The translations under genes were made by a program, and so were the position numbers. The notes under the pieces are model-generated. The model was not told the DNA's origin, ran no database searches, and saw only the letters and a list, made by a program, of their open reading frames with translations. From NCBI GenBank assembly GCA_016870455.1, contig VGBN01000003.1, forward strand, positions 1-53,807: 53,807 nucleotides of DNA. Direction: 5' to 3'. The DNA is from Actinomycetota bacterium. Lineage in GTDB: Bacteria > Actinomycetota > Actinomycetes > Nanopelagicales > Nanopelagicaceae. Positions 44,804 through 53,705 of the stretch are shown here, piece after piece. The first letter of the stretch is position 1; each line of letters begins with the position of its first letter.

Positions 44804-46091
44804 CAAGCATTTCCTGCCACATACCTGGAAAGTCAGAGAGGGTTTTACGAGTTGTTTCGATATTCTCAACAACAATACCTTCAACTGCTAAACCAATAAT
44901 TGCTCCAGTTGTAGCCATTCGATGGTCCTCATAACTGCGAAAAACTTCAGAAGCTTTCATTTTTCTTGGGTTAATTACCAACTCTCCTGCACCTTCTATA
45001 ACTGAGCCACCTAGATTGTTGAGCTCATTTGCTAACGCAGCTAATCGATCAGTTTCATGCAATCGAAGATGAGATATACCGCTTAGTTTTGAGGGTGAAG
45101 CGGCCAAGGATGCCACCGCCGCAATACTTGGGGTTAACTCACCAACATCGGAAAGATCAATCTCAATTCCATTTATTTTTCCACTTCCAGCAATAATTAA
45201 GTTTGTACCTTTTTGCTCGATCTTTGCGCCCATCTTCGCAAAAATGGAGCGCAATTGATCTCCCGGTTGGGTGGTAGAAGTAGGCCAATCACTTATTTTT
45301 ACACTTCCACCACAAATCATTGCCGCTGCCATAAATGGAGCTGCGTTAGATAAGTCAGGTTCAATTACAAGATCTTGACCAGTCAGTTTGCAAGGCTCAA
45401 CCCTCCAACTTGATGAGGTGCGCTGCACATTTGCACCAAAAATTTCTAACATTTGAATTGTCATTTCAATATGTGGGGTAGAGGGAAGGGAGGTTCCAAT
45501 ATTTTTAATAGTGATTCCCTCTTGAGTGGCGGGTGCTACTAAAAGTAAGGCTGAAACAAATTGACTTGAAGCACTGGCATCAATTTCTACAACCCCGCCT
45601 TTAATGTTCCCGGCACCGTTAATAGTTATGGGTAGTTTGTACTTATTGTTGTGCTCAACTGATACCCCTAACTGTTCAAGTGCGCTAATCACCGGCGTAA
45701 TTGGTCGGTGATGGGATCTTTCATCACCGTCAAAGTGGATCAAGCCGTTTGCTAAGGCTGCAATTGGCGGTAAAAAGCGCATCACGGTTCCAGCATTACC
45801 AACTTCAATTTGGGTTGGACCAGTCAATCTGCCGGGCGTTACTTGATAATCAAAGCCATCATTAGTTTTTAATTGCTCAATTTTGCAACCCAAACTCTGC
45901 AATCCTTTTGCCATTAAATCAGTGTCTCGAGAGGAGAGCGGCTTTCGAATCCTAGATGGCGTTGCTGCCAGCGCAGCCAATATCAAAGCCCGGTTTGTAG
46001 CTGACTTAGAGCCTGGGATTGTAACTGTGGCAGAGATTGGCTTGCTATCAGCGGTTAACCCACCGCGAAAAGGAGCTTTCCAGTTACTCAT
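44796..46091 (-). CDS. aroA: 3-phosphoshikimate 1-carboxyvinyltransferase (EPSP synthase)
   Basis: Shikimate-pathway enzyme joining PEP and shikimate-3-phosphate. 431 residues: TIPGSKSATNRALILAALA, VGNAGTVMRFLPPIAAL (PEP-site region), FDGDERSHHRPI, DASASSQFVSALLL, and the C-terminal LRLHETDRLAALANEL and YEDHRMATTGAIIGL with catalytic Glu/His/Arg. I chose ATG 46091 (MSNWKAPFRGG): TAGACT is 7 nt upstream, matching leaderless starts; an earlier in-frame start would add 11 unsupported residues. Divergent from sigR. Confidence 0.96.
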   Translation of the reverse strand: MSNWKAPFRGGLTADSKPISATVTIPGSKSATNRALILAALAATPSRIRKPLSSRDTDLMAKGLQSLGCKIEQLKTNDGFDYQVTPGRLTGPTQIEVGNAGTVMRFLPPIAALANGLIHFDGDERSHHRPITPVISALEQLGVSVEHNNKYKLPITINGAGNIKGGVVEIDASASSQFVSALLLVAPATQEGITIKNIGTSLPSTPHIEMTIQMLEIFGANVQRTSSSWRVEPCKLTGQDLVIEPDLSNAAPFMAAAMICGGSVKISDWPTSTTQPGDQLRSIFAKMGAKIEQKGTNLIIAGSGKINGIEIDLSDVGELTPSIAAVASLAASPSKLSGISHLRLHETDRLAALANELNNLGGSVIEGAGELVINPRKMKASEVFRSYEDHRMATTGAIIGLAVEGIVVENIETTRKTLSDFPGMWQEMLDG

Positions 46092-46162
46092 ATGTCCCAG
46101 TCTACCTTTTGCCAACTTAATCAAATTGGGTTTTTTTCAACTTCTAAACCCTGATCTAATTT

Positions 46163-46190
46163 GGGAATAAACCAATGATTTACAGGGTTT
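46163..46190 (+). promoter_or_regulatory. SigR autoregulatory promoter GGGAAT-N18-GTT
   Basis: GGGAAT (46163-46168) and GTTT (46187-46190) are separated by exactly 18 nt, the SigR/SigH thiol-stress consensus. The sigR ATG begins 7 nt after the -10, so the mRNA would be leaderless or nearly so. Confidence 0.78.
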
Positions 46191-46197
46191 TACCGCT

Positions 46198-46908
46198 ATG
46201 CAAGCGTTACATCCCTTAACTAGGCAAAGCAGAAATTATCTTGCTATTGATAAAACCCCCTTCGAGGTAGCCTTAGCCCAAATGAATAACGAAGATTTAC
46301 TGCCAGCAATTGTTGATCGAAGTAAAGAAACTTTAGAGCAACGTAAAGCCCGATTTGAAAAAGATGCGTTGGTATTTACCTCCCAACTTTATGGCGCAGC
46401 TCTTCGCTATACAAAAGATACCCATGATGCTCAGGATCTGGTCCAGGATACTTATGCAAAAGCCTTTACAAGTTTTCATCAATTTGAACCTGGTACAAAT
46501 CTAAAAGCTTGGTTATACAGAATTCTTACAACAACATTTATAAATAATTACCGTAAGGATCAGCGCAGACCTCAAATATCGGCAGGTGAGGTTGAGGACT
46601 GGCAGCTGGCAGATGCCTCATCTCATACAAGTGATCAAGGAAAATCTGCCGAAGAGGAAGTATTAGAAAATATTGCAGACAAAGATGTAAAAGATGCGTT
46701 AGCTGCCATGCCAGAGGATTTTCGAATGGCCGTTTATCTTTCTGATGTTGAAGGTTTTTCTTATAAAGAGATTGCTGAGATTACCGGTGTACCAACTGGA
46801 ACTGTAATGTCAAGACTTCACCGGGGAAGAAAGCTACTTAGAGAATCACTTGCTGAGTATGCAAAAGATCGAGGCTTTGGTAAAAAACAAGTAGGTGATA
46901 AAAAATGA
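46198..46908 (+). CDS. sigR: ECF sigma factor SigR/SigH (thiol-oxidative stress)
   Basis: Group IV sigma factor, 236 residues. Region 2: [53 protein letters not shown]; region 4: [50 protein letters not shown]. This is the actinobacterial SigR/SigH (ECF12) pattern, and the anti-sigma gene rsrA overlaps by 4 nt. The first ATG is used because it lies at leaderless distance from a SigR promoter; a later ATG (46282) would remove 28 residues and may be an alternative, since Streptomyces SigR is known to use two starts. Neighbours rsgA-aroA are conserved. Confidence 0.94.
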   Translation: MQALHPLTRQSRNYLAIDKTPFEVALAQMNNEDLLPAIVDRSKETLEQRKARFEKDALVFTSQLYGAALRYTKDTHDAQDLVQDTYAKAFTSFHQFEPGTNLKAWLYRILTTTFINNYRKDQRRPQISAGEVEDWQLADASSHTSDQGKSAEEEVLENIADKDVKDALAAMPEDFRMAVYLSDVEGFSYKEIAEITGVPTGTVMSRLHRGRKLLRESLAEYAKDRGFGKKQVGDKK

Positions 46909-47306
46909 GTTATTTAAATAATTACTCAATGACATGTGAGCAAGTCATTCCAAATATTGTTTTATATATTGATCACGAAATATTTGATACTAAGCAGTTA
47001 AATGCTGTCGAGCTTCATTTTGGTACCTGCTCAGCTTGTCGTAATCAATTGGAGCAAGAGAGTGCGGCCTTAATAATGATGAAAAAACTTCTTTGTGATT
47101 CTTTACAAGAAGAGACACCTGTTGATTTGTTTGATCGAATTAGTGAGCAAACCGAGGATTTATACATGCAGATGCAGCAAGGTATTCAATCAAGCGGGAT
47201 TACTGAGATTACCTATACTCAAACCACTTATACGGAGATAACCTCTGAAGGTGCAACTCAAATTGAAATAACTAGCGAAATACGCCGGGAGTTCCCGCAA
47301 GAATAA
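46905..47306 (+). CDS. rsrA: Zinc anti-sigma factor RsrA-like
   Basis: Redox-sensing anti-sigma factor expected to hold SigR and release it on disulfide formation. 133 residues with the ZAS motif HFGTCSAC (H38, C42, C45), the upstream C11 in MTCEQVI and a further C64 in KLLCDS, matching the RsrA ligand and redox positions. The SigR-binding part ends near residue 90; a Thr/Glu/Ile-rich tail with repeated EIT units ([18 protein letters not shown]) is unusual for the family. The ATG overlaps the sigR stop. Confidence 0.9.
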   Translation: MSYLNNYSMTCEQVIPNIVLYIDHEIFDTKQLNAVELHFGTCSACRNQLEQESAALIMMKKLLCDSLQEETPVDLFDRISEQTEDLYMQMQQGIQSSGITEITYTQTTYTEITSEGATQIEITSEIRREFPQE

Positions 47307-47331
47307 TTGCTTAATCACTAATCTTGTGATT

Positions 47332-47784
47332 ATGAAAGCAGAGCAAGTAATAGGTGCAATTGGCATGGCAAGTATGTCAATTCGCCCTGGCGATACATCA
47401 GTTGCTCAAGGAGTTAATGATCTACCGGTGATTAGTTCAAGCCAAGTACTTGGTTTAATTGAAAGTGCCTGCAGCACCGCAATAATTGAGTTTTTAGATT
47501 TTGGTGAAACCACTGTGACTGCTACATCTAGCGTCGATATAAAGGGTGCAGCTGGAGTTGGTAGTGAAATACATGCCACCGCTAGATGTCTTGGTTTACA
47601 TGAGGATGTATTGCAATTTGAGGTTGAGGTACACCAAAGCTCTAGATTGATCGCTACCGGCTTGATAACAAGAAGATTTGTCGAGCGAGTTTCATTTATG
47701 GCAAGAGTTGCGGCCGAAACTATTGTGGCTGATAAAGCAGTCAACTCAAACAATGAAAAAATCGCTAGCGGTTCAACCTTCTAA
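47332..47784 (+). CDS. FlK-like hotdog thioesterase
   Basis: Single hotdog-domain protein, 150 residues, resembling fluoroacetyl-CoA thioesterase-type proteins: VAQGVNDLPVISSSQVLGLIESACSTAIIEFL, TTVTATSSVDIKGAAGVGSEIHATARC and LITRRFVERVSFMARV. The substrate is unknown. ATG 47332 has TAATCT 7 nt upstream, so it can be transcribed separately from sigR-rsrA, 25 nt before it. The end of the gene contributes to a terminator hairpin. Confidence 0.75.
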   Translation: MKAEQVIGAIGMASMSIRPGDTSVAQGVNDLPVISSSQVLGLIESACSTAIIEFLDFGETTVTATSSVDIKGAAGVGSEIHATARCLGLHEDVLQFEVEVHQSSRLIATGLITRRFVERVSFMARVAAETIVADKAVNSNNEKIASGSTF

Positions 47785-47805
47785 ACCACTAGCGATTTAG
47801 TAATT
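47759..47805. terminator. Bidirectional terminator between thioesterase and sodN
   Basis: AAATCGCTAG-C-GGTT pairs with AACC-A-CTAGCGATTT (10 + 4 bp with one mismatch). On the minus strand it is followed directly by TTTTT, a good terminator for sodN; on the plus strand a looser T-rich stretch follows. Confidence 0.75.
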
Positions 47806-48212
47806 TATTTTTTAGTTGCCCAGAAAATTTCAGCTATCTCATCAATTTTGCCAATCAACTTTTCAGCAACTGCAACATCATTTGTGCCTTTACTTCCACC
47901 AGCACCAGCTAATTTGGTGGCCTCATTAAACAATGAGTGTAGATGCGGATAGGCTTCAAAATGATTTGGTTTGAAATAATCTGTCCAAAGCACCCAAAGA
48001 TGATGTTTTACCAACTCAGAGCGCTCCTCCTTGATCGCAACGGCGCGAGCTTTGAAGTCAGCATCACTGCTGGCCGCATATTTTTCCATGCACGCCTTTA
48101 CTGATTGTGCCTCAATCTTTGCCTGTGCTGGGTCGTAAACACCACATGGCAAATCACAATGAGCAAAAACTATTTGATTTGGTTTAATAAAATTTATTAA
48201 AGATTTGAACAT
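47805..48212 (-). CDS. sodN: Nickel superoxide dismutase precursor
   Basis: Ni-SOD, detoxifies superoxide. 135 residues including a 17-residue leader (MFKSLINFIKPNQIVFA) removed before the nickel hook HCDLPCGVYDP, which supplies His1, Cys2 and Cys6 after cleavage. The rest is the four-helix bundle of the family. GGGAG lies 5 nt before the ATG. The divergent sodX gene encodes the protease that cuts the leader. Use of Ni-SOD avoids Fe/Mn and is common in aquatic Actinobacteria. Confidence 0.97.
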   Translation of the reverse strand: MFKSLINFIKPNQIVFAHCDLPCGVYDPAQAKIEAQSVKACMEKYAASSDADFKARAVAIKEERSELVKHHLWVLWTDYFKPNHFEAYPHLHSLFNEATKLAGAGGSKGTNDVAVAEKLIGKIDEIAEIFWATKK

Positions 48213-48247
48213 TTTTCTCCCTGGTTAATTTAAAACTAATCTCTTAG

Positions 48248-48263
48248 TGGGAGAATACTCCCA
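48248..48263. promoter_or_regulatory. Palindrome in the sodN-sodX divergent region
   Basis: TGGGAG-AATA-CTCCCA is a perfect inverted repeat whose last base is the A of the sodX ATG. On the minus strand it contains TATTCT, a possible sodN -10. It could be an operator for both genes or an RNA hairpin over the sodX start. Confidence 0.5.
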
Positions 48264-48577
48264 TGTTTGGATTGAGCAAGGTAGTAGTTGCCGGGTCTTC
48301 TATGTCACCTATCTTTAATCAAGGTGATTGGTTGATCGTTCGAAAGCTCAGTGGCCAAAAACACAGATTAAAGATTGGAAAACTTTACTTAATCACCGAC
48401 CCAGAAAGACCTGGTGTGGCGCTGTTAAAGCGACTTAAGCACACTCGAATGGAGCATGGCGTAATGAGATATTGGGTGGAGGGAGATAATCCCGCAAGTA
48501 CTGATTCAAAGAGTTGGGGCTGGATTGAGTCTGAGCAATTCTTGGGAAAAGTACTGATTCGTTACAAAAGAGGTTAA
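48263..48577 (+). CDS. sodX: Ni-SOD maturation protease SodX
   Basis: Signal-peptidase-like serine protease that exposes the nickel hook of SodN. 104 residues: catalytic Ser in VAGSSMSPIFNQGDWLIV and catalytic Lys in GVALLKRLKH, then EGDNPASTDSKSWGWIE, the S26 family box. It has no membrane segment, fitting a cytosolic enzyme. It is divergent from its substrate gene; its end overlaps the convergent kgd by 4 nt. Confidence 0.93.
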   Translation: MFGLSKVVVAGSSMSPIFNQGDWLIVRKLSGQKHRLKIGKLYLITDPERPGVALLKRLKHTRMEHGVMRYWVEGDNPASTDSKSWGWIESEQFLGKVLIRYKRG

Positions 48578-51500
48578 CGGGTAAAGGCTTCAGTCATCAA
48601 AGCCTTCTCCTCCTCTTCATGCAGATGGTGATTTCCAGTAGCAGGACTTGCAGTGGCACGTCTAGAAACTCGTCTTATGCTTCGCCCAGCTAACTCTTCA
48701 TGGGCTGCAAATGCTTCAGTGGTTGTTAATGCCACAAATGGCCATGGGCCTTGGTTTGCTGGCTCATCTTGCACCCATAGCAAGGTTGCTTTGGGATGTA
48801 ATTTAGCTTGGGCAATAATTTCATCAATTGGTAGTGGATAAAGTTGTTCAACTCTTACTATCGCAGTGGAGAACTCATTTAGTTTTTCTCGCTCAGCAAT
48901 TAAATCGTAGTAGACCTTACCTGATGTAAATATCAAACGAGTTGCATTACTTACCTTTGCATCTGGAATCAATGGCTTAAATGTGCCAGATGTGAAATCT
49001 GCCAAACCGCTGGCAGCTGTTTTTAATCTCAACATGGATTTAGGTTCAAAAACAATCAATGGCCTTCTAGCTGGATTTTTCATATGCCAACGCAACAAAT
49101 GGAAATATGATGCTGGTGTTGATGGTTGGGCCACTGTCATATTTTGTTCAGCACAAAGAGTTAAAAATCTTTCAATTCGGCCAGATGAGTGATCGGGTCC
49201 TTGTCCCTCATATCCATGCGGCAAAAGGAGAACTACTGATGAGCGCTCGCCCCATTTTTGCAGCGCCGATGAGATGAACTCATCAACAACTGTCTGAGCT
49301 CCATTTGCAAAATCTCCAAACTGGGCCTCCCAAATCACTAAAGCATTTTCCCGCTCAACTGAATAACCATACTCAAAACCCATCACTGCATACTCTGACA
49401 AAAGTGAGTCATAAATATGGAATTGATTTGGATCTTTAACTAGTGATCGAAGTGGGAAGAAATTTGAACCGGTCTCCTTATCCACAATAACTGCATGGCG
49501 ATTACTAAATGTACCCCGTCGAACATCTTGACCACTCATTCGAATTGGGTGACCTTCTAACAATAAAGATCCAAAGGCAAACATTTCACCGGCTGCCCAG
49601 TCCACTGTATTTTCAGTCAGCATTTCAGTGCGCTTTACCAATTGAGGTAATAACTTTGGATGAACCGTAAAGTTACTTGGAATTGCAGTTTGTGTAGCGG
49701 CAACATTTCTTAATACCGATTCAGCAACAGCGGTATTTACATTCTCTGGCGCAGGTACAACTGGTGCCTTCCAGTTCGGATCACTTGCTGGCTCAGTGTT
49801 ATGGACAGCGGTAAAGACGCCCTCTAGTTGTTGTTGATAATCACGTAATACCTCTTCAGCCTCTTCAACTGTTAGATCACCACGACCAATTAATGCTTCG
49901 GTATAAAGCTTTCGTGTAGAGCGTTTGGCATCAACTAATTTATACATCAGTGGTTGAGTAAAACTTGGCTCATCACCCTCATTATGTCCACGTCTTCGAT
50001 AGCAAATTAGGTCAATCACAACATCTTTGTTAAAGGCTTGTCGATACTCAAATGCTAATCGAGCAACTCGTGCACAAGCTTCTGGATCATCACCATTTAC
50101 GTGAAAGACAGGTGCTTGAATCATCTTCGCAATATCAGTGGAGTAGGTAGAGGAACGTGCTGCATGCGGTGAGGTAGTAAATCCGACTTGATTGTTAATA
50201 ACTATGTGAATAGTGCCGCCGGTGCGATAGCCCTTCAATAATGAAAGTGAGAGAGTTTCTGAAACCACACCTTGACCAGCAAATGCCGCATCGCCGTGCA
50301 AAAGAATTGGTAACACTGGATATGAGCTTTGCTCATCCACGGTTGTGTCACCAGCTGCTGCCCTTAACTTATCCTGCTTAGCTCTTACTATTCCTTCAAG
50401 CACAGGGTTAACTGCCTCTAAATGTGATGGGTTAGCTGCTAGGTAAATATTTGTAGTTGCTCCACTTTCAGCTGTGAAAACACCTTTTGTTCCCAGGTGA
50501 TACTTAACATCACCAGATCCATGAACTTCATTGTCATGATAATTTCCCTCAAACTCTTGGAAAATTTGACCATATGACTTACCAGCAATATTTGCTAAAA
50601 CATTTAATCGGCCACGGTGTGGCATGCCAATACAGACCTCATCTAGCTTACTTTCAGCTGCCGATGAAATCATGGCGTCAAGTAATGGAATAACTGATTC
50701 TCCGCCCTCAAGTGAGAAGCGTTTTTGACCAACGTATTTAGTTTGCAGGAAGGATTCAAAAGCCTCAGCTGAGTTGAGTTTGCGCAAAATTCTAAGTTGC
50801 TCTTCTCGCGCAGTCCTTGGTGCGCCTACCTCAATACGTTCCTGGATCCATTTACGTTCGGCTGGATTTGCAATGTACATATACTCAATGCCAATACTTC
50901 GGCAGTATGAATCTCTCAATATGCCAAGTATTCGACGTAACTTCATACTTGGCTTTCCACCGAAGTCACCAGTTGCAAACTCTCGGTCTAGATCCCAAAG
51001 TGATAGGCCATGAGTTACTACATCTAAATCAGGGTGAGATCTTTGTACATAAGTTAGCGGATCTACATCCGCCATTAAATGGCCAGTTGTGCGGTATGCA
51101 TCAATTAATTTTTGAACCTTGGCTGTTTTAACTGACTCATCGATATTGGAATCTTGCATGTCAGTAACCCAACGAATTGGTACATAAGGAATTCTTAGTG
51201 CCTCAAATATTTCATCATAAAAATTCTCTTCACCCAATAAGATCTCATGAATTCTGCGCAAGAAATCACCAGATTGAGCACCTTGAATAATTCGATGATC
51301 GTAAGTGCTAGTTAGTGTTACCACTTTACTTATACCAAGCTCTGACAACCTTTGCTCATTAGCGCCATGGAATTCAGCCGGGTAATCAAGTAAACCGACA
51401 CCAAGAATCATTCCCTGCCCTTGCACCAGCCTTGGTACAGAGTGCACTGTTCCTATTGTTCCTGGATTGGTTAGTGAGATGGTTGTTCCAGCAAAATCCT

Positions 51501-52329
51501 CAACAGTTAATGACCCACTTCGAGCCTTTCGCACAGTATCTTCATAAGCGGTCCAAAACTGTGCAAAATCTAATTCTTCACAACCCTTAATCGAGGGTAC
51601 AAGAAGTTGGCGGGAACCATCTGGTTTTGCTAGGTCGATTGCGATTCCTAAATTGATATGTTCTGGGTGACCAATTGCTGGTTTACCATCTTGCTCTGTA
51701 TAAAATGAATTCATCTCTGGCATAGCACGGATTGCTTTAACCATTGCATAACCAATTAGATGTGTAAATGAAACCTTGCCACCACGCCCACGCTTTAAGT
51801 GGTTATTTATTACAGTTCGATTATCAATCATTAACTTGGCTGGAACTGCGCGAACACTGGTAGCTGTTGGAACAGTTAAAGAACCCTCCATAGATTGGAC
51901 AACTCTTGCTGCTACACCTCGCAACGGCTCGATAGATGATGCGCCAGGGGTAATTAAAGTTGGAATTGGCTTTACAACCAGATCAGCTGGTTTAACTGGG
52001 GTGTTTGCAACTTGGATTTGTTCAATTTTTTCAACTGGTACGGGAGTAATAATTTGCGCAGGGGCAACGGTAGGTGCGGCTTGTGCACTCTTAGCCAATT
52101 GCGATTTAGGAATTGGTGGAGTTCCTGGTTTTGTTACCGGAATGGGAGAAATTACCGTACCGTTTAAAGATGAATTCGTTTTAAAATCTGCAAAAAAATC
52201 CCACCAAGCTTTATCTACAGATGATGGATCAGCTTGATATCTTTCATACATCTCTTGAACCAACCACTCATTAGGTCCGAATGAGCCACCAAAGTGATTT
52301 GCGGGCGTATTGGCTCCGACTTCGCTCAC
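48574..52329 (-). CDS. kgd: Multifunctional 2-oxoglutarate metabolism enzyme (E2-E1 fusion, Kgd)
   Basis: Actinobacterial fused 2-oxoglutarate dehydrogenase/decarboxylase, 1251 residues, feeding carbon from 2-oxoglutarate into the TCA cycle. N-terminal helix (FGPNEWLVQEMYERYQADPSSV), Pro/Val-rich linker, E2 acyltransferase-type domain ending TYDHRIIQGAQSGDFL (His present, no lipoyl domain), then ThDP-dependent E1: CIGMPHRGRLNVLAN, LHGDAAFAGQGVVSETL, VINNQVGFTTSP, RRRGHNEGDEPSFTQPLMY and GYEGQGPDHSS. GTG start with GGGAG 7 nt upstream. Confidence 0.97.
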   Translation of the reverse strand: MSEVGANTPANHFGGSFGPNEWLVQEMYERYQADPSSVDKAWWDFFADFKTNSSLNGTVISPIPVTKPGTPPIPKSQLAKSAQAAPTVAPAQIITPVPVEKIEQIQVANTPVKPADLVVKPIPTLITPGASSIEPLRGVAARVVQSMEGSLTVPTATSVRAVPAKLMIDNRTVINNHLKRGRGGKVSFTHLIGYAMVKAIRAMPEMNSFYTEQDGKPAIGHPEHINLGIAIDLAKPDGSRQLLVPSIKGCEELDFAQFWTAYEDTVRKARSGSLTVEDFAGTTISLTNPGTIGTVHSVPRLVQGQGMILGVGLLDYPAEFHGANEQRLSELGISKVVTLTSTYDHRIIQGAQSGDFLRRIHEILLGEENFYDEIFEALRIPYVPIRWVTDMQDSNIDESVKTAKVQKLIDAYRTTGHLMADVDPLTYVQRSHPDLDVVTHGLSLWDLDREFATGDFGGKPSMKLRRILGILRDSYCRSIGIEYMYIANPAERKWIQERIEVGAPRTAREEQLRILRKLNSAEAFESFLQTKYVGQKRFSLEGGESVIPLLDAMISSAAESKLDEVCIGMPHRGRLNVLANIAGKSYGQIFQEFEGNYHDNEVHGSGDVKYHLGTKGVFTAESGATTNIYLAANPSHLEAVNPVLEGIVRAKQDKLRAAAGDTTVDEQSSYPVLPILLHGDAAFAGQGVVSETLSLSLLKGYRTGGTIHIVINNQVGFTTSPHAARSSTYSTDIAKMIQAPVFHVNGDDPEACARVARLAFEYRQAFNKDVVIDLICYRRRGHNEGDEPSFTQPLMYKLVDAKRSTRKLYTEALIGRGDLTVEEAEEVLRDYQQQLEGVFTAVHNTEPASDPNWKAPVVPAPENVNTAVAESVLRNVAATQTAIPSNFTVHPKLLPQLVKRTEMLTENTVDWAAGEMFAFGSLLLEGHPIRMSGQDVRRGTFSNRHAVIVDKETGSNFFPLRSLVKDPNQFHIYDSLLSEYAVMGFEYGYSVERENALVIWEAQFGDFANGAQTVVDEFISSALQKWGERSSVVLLLPHGYEGQGPDHSSGRIERFLTLCAEQNMTVAQPSTPASYFHLLRWHMKNPARRPLIVFEPKSMLRLKTAASGLADFTSGTFKPLIPDAKVSNATRLIFTSGKVYYDLIAEREKLNEFSTAIVRVEQLYPLPIDEIIAQAKLHPKATLLWVQDEPANQGPWPFVALTTTEAFAAHEELAGRSIRRVSRRATASPATGNHHLHEEEEKALMTEAFTR

Positions 52330-52495
52330 TTATCGTCTCCCTATTTAGACCATACTTCGGTGATTGATTTCAGGATAATCTTAACTGCAAGCAAGCGCTG
52401 GCTAAACCGGCAGACCCGATTGGCTTAAGAGAAAGTGGCCACCAGCACATAAATTGCGGTGGTAATTAGGCATAAACAACGGCAAGGTTGCTCCT

Positions 52496-53224
52496 ATGAG
52501 TAGTGATCAAAAATGGGCAATAGTCACTGGTGGTTCACGCGGCCTTGGCTATGAGACTGCAAAGGGTTTAATTGAATCTGGATATTTTGTTTACATAATT
52601 GGCAGAGATGAAGTACGGGTCAAAGAAAGTGCGCAAAGGTTAGGCTGCCAATCTCGCGCCATAGATGTAGCTGATAATAAGAAATTTCGTAATACATTAA
52701 TTGAGATAAGTGAAGATGCAACGAGGCGAGGTTTTTCAGTATTAGATGTCTTAGTTCTTGCCCATGGTGTAATGAGCGAAAAGATGTCAAAAACTTTACG
52801 CACCACAGATGAGGAGTGGCGCAGAGTCTTATCAATCAATCTAGATGCAGTCTTTACTGCAATTAATCAATTAGCACCCGCTATGGCCGAAGCTAGAAAA
52901 GGTCGAGTGGTTGTTTATTCAGCCTGCTTAGGCAGAATGTCTGGACCTGGCACACATGGTGGACTTGCTCCTTATCGAATTAGCAAAGCTGGTGTTAATG
53001 CACTGGTAAAAAATCTGTCATATGAGACCGGATTAGGTGCACGTGGATTTTTAATTGATGCTATTTGTCCAAATCACTGTCGTACAGATATGGGCGGACC
53101 AGATGCACCACGGAGCGCAGCAGAGGGTGCTGAGACCGCAATTTGGCTTGCTACTAGATCATTTGATCCATTAGTGGATAAGACTGGATTACTTTGGGAG
53201 GATCGACAGATAGTTGAGTGGTAA
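52496..53224 (+). CDS. Short-chain dehydrogenase/reductase
   Basis: NAD(P)-dependent oxidoreductase of the classical SDR type, 242 residues. Nucleotide motif TGGSRGLGYETAKG (about residues 12-25), LAHG replacing NNAG, active-site Ser in VVYSACLGRM and Tyr-x3-Lys in YRISKAG, followed by a lid region with NHCRTDMGGPDAP. Substrate unknown. No clear SD or -10 at the usual distance. Its stop codon abuts the stop of the convergent membrane-protein gene. Confidence 0.92.
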   Translation: MSSDQKWAIVTGGSRGLGYETAKGLIESGYFVYIIGRDEVRVKESAQRLGCQSRAIDVADNKKFRNTLIEISEDATRRGFSVLDVLVLAHGVMSEKMSKTLRTTDEEWRRVLSINLDAVFTAINQLAPAMAEARKGRVVVYSACLGRMSGPGTHGGLAPYRISKAGVNALVKNLSYETGLGARGFLIDAICPNHCRTDMGGPDAPRSAAEGAETAIWLATRSFDPLVDKTGLLWEDRQIVEW

Positions 53225-53599
53225 TTACTCTGAATATCCCAAAGCAGATGAGATTAAAGTAATTGCAGCTAAGACAGCGAGCGGGATTCCAACCAAGTAA
53301 AGATTTCCAGTAATCATGTAATAAGAAACTCCAAGGGCAATCAAGTTCGCTAAAACTGCCGGAGCTCTTCCAAAAGATTTTTTCTTATCAAAGCCACGAG
53401 CGGAAAACCATAATCCAATTCCAGCCAAAGTTGCGAAAACTATCTCAGCAGAGAGTGCTGCTGGAGCGCTAACATCTGATACAAATGGAGCGATTAAAAG
53501 ATAAATTACTGCCCCAAAAAGTATCAAAGACTCAAACTTTAATAAGTAACTTGCACGAGTTCTGCAGCGCTCAGTTGAGAAGACTCTTTTCACATCCAT
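53225..53599 (-). CDS. Four-helix membrane protein of unknown function
   Basis: 124 residues, four hydrophobic helices (about 24-42, 48-66, 78-97, 99-119) and a basic, Cys-containing N-terminus MDVKRVFSTERCRTRASYL. No family recognised. TAGTAT lies 6 nt before the ATG (minus strand), supporting this start and a leaderless transcript. Divergent from argG. Confidence 0.75.
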   Translation of the reverse strand: MDVKRVFSTERCRTRASYLLKFESLILFGAVIYLLIAPFVSDVSAPAALSAEIVFATLAGIGLWFSARGFDKKKSFGRAPAVLANLIALGVSYYMITGNLYLVGIPLAVLAAITLISSALGYSE

Positions 53600-53646
53600 A
53601 TTTAAATACTACCCGCGTTTATTGACCCGGTGATTAACTGTTACAA

Positions 53647-53665
53647 ACGACCCCTAGGTGGTCGT
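53647..53665. promoter_or_regulatory. Operator-like inverted repeat upstream of argG
   Basis: ACGACC and GGTCGT, perfect 6-bp arms around a 7-nt centre, lie about 50 bp before argG and 48 bp before the divergent membrane-protein gene. It does not resemble an ARG box; a regulator is unknown. Confidence 0.4.
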
Positions 53666-53705
53666 ATTACTAGTCCAACTGCGGGGTTTTAGTTATAAAG
53701 GTTAG

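Noticed and set aside
44804-44884. N-terminal extension of RsgA into aroA
   Set aside because: The extra residues are not family-like and an SD-supported ATG at 44803 gives the usual RsgA beginning.
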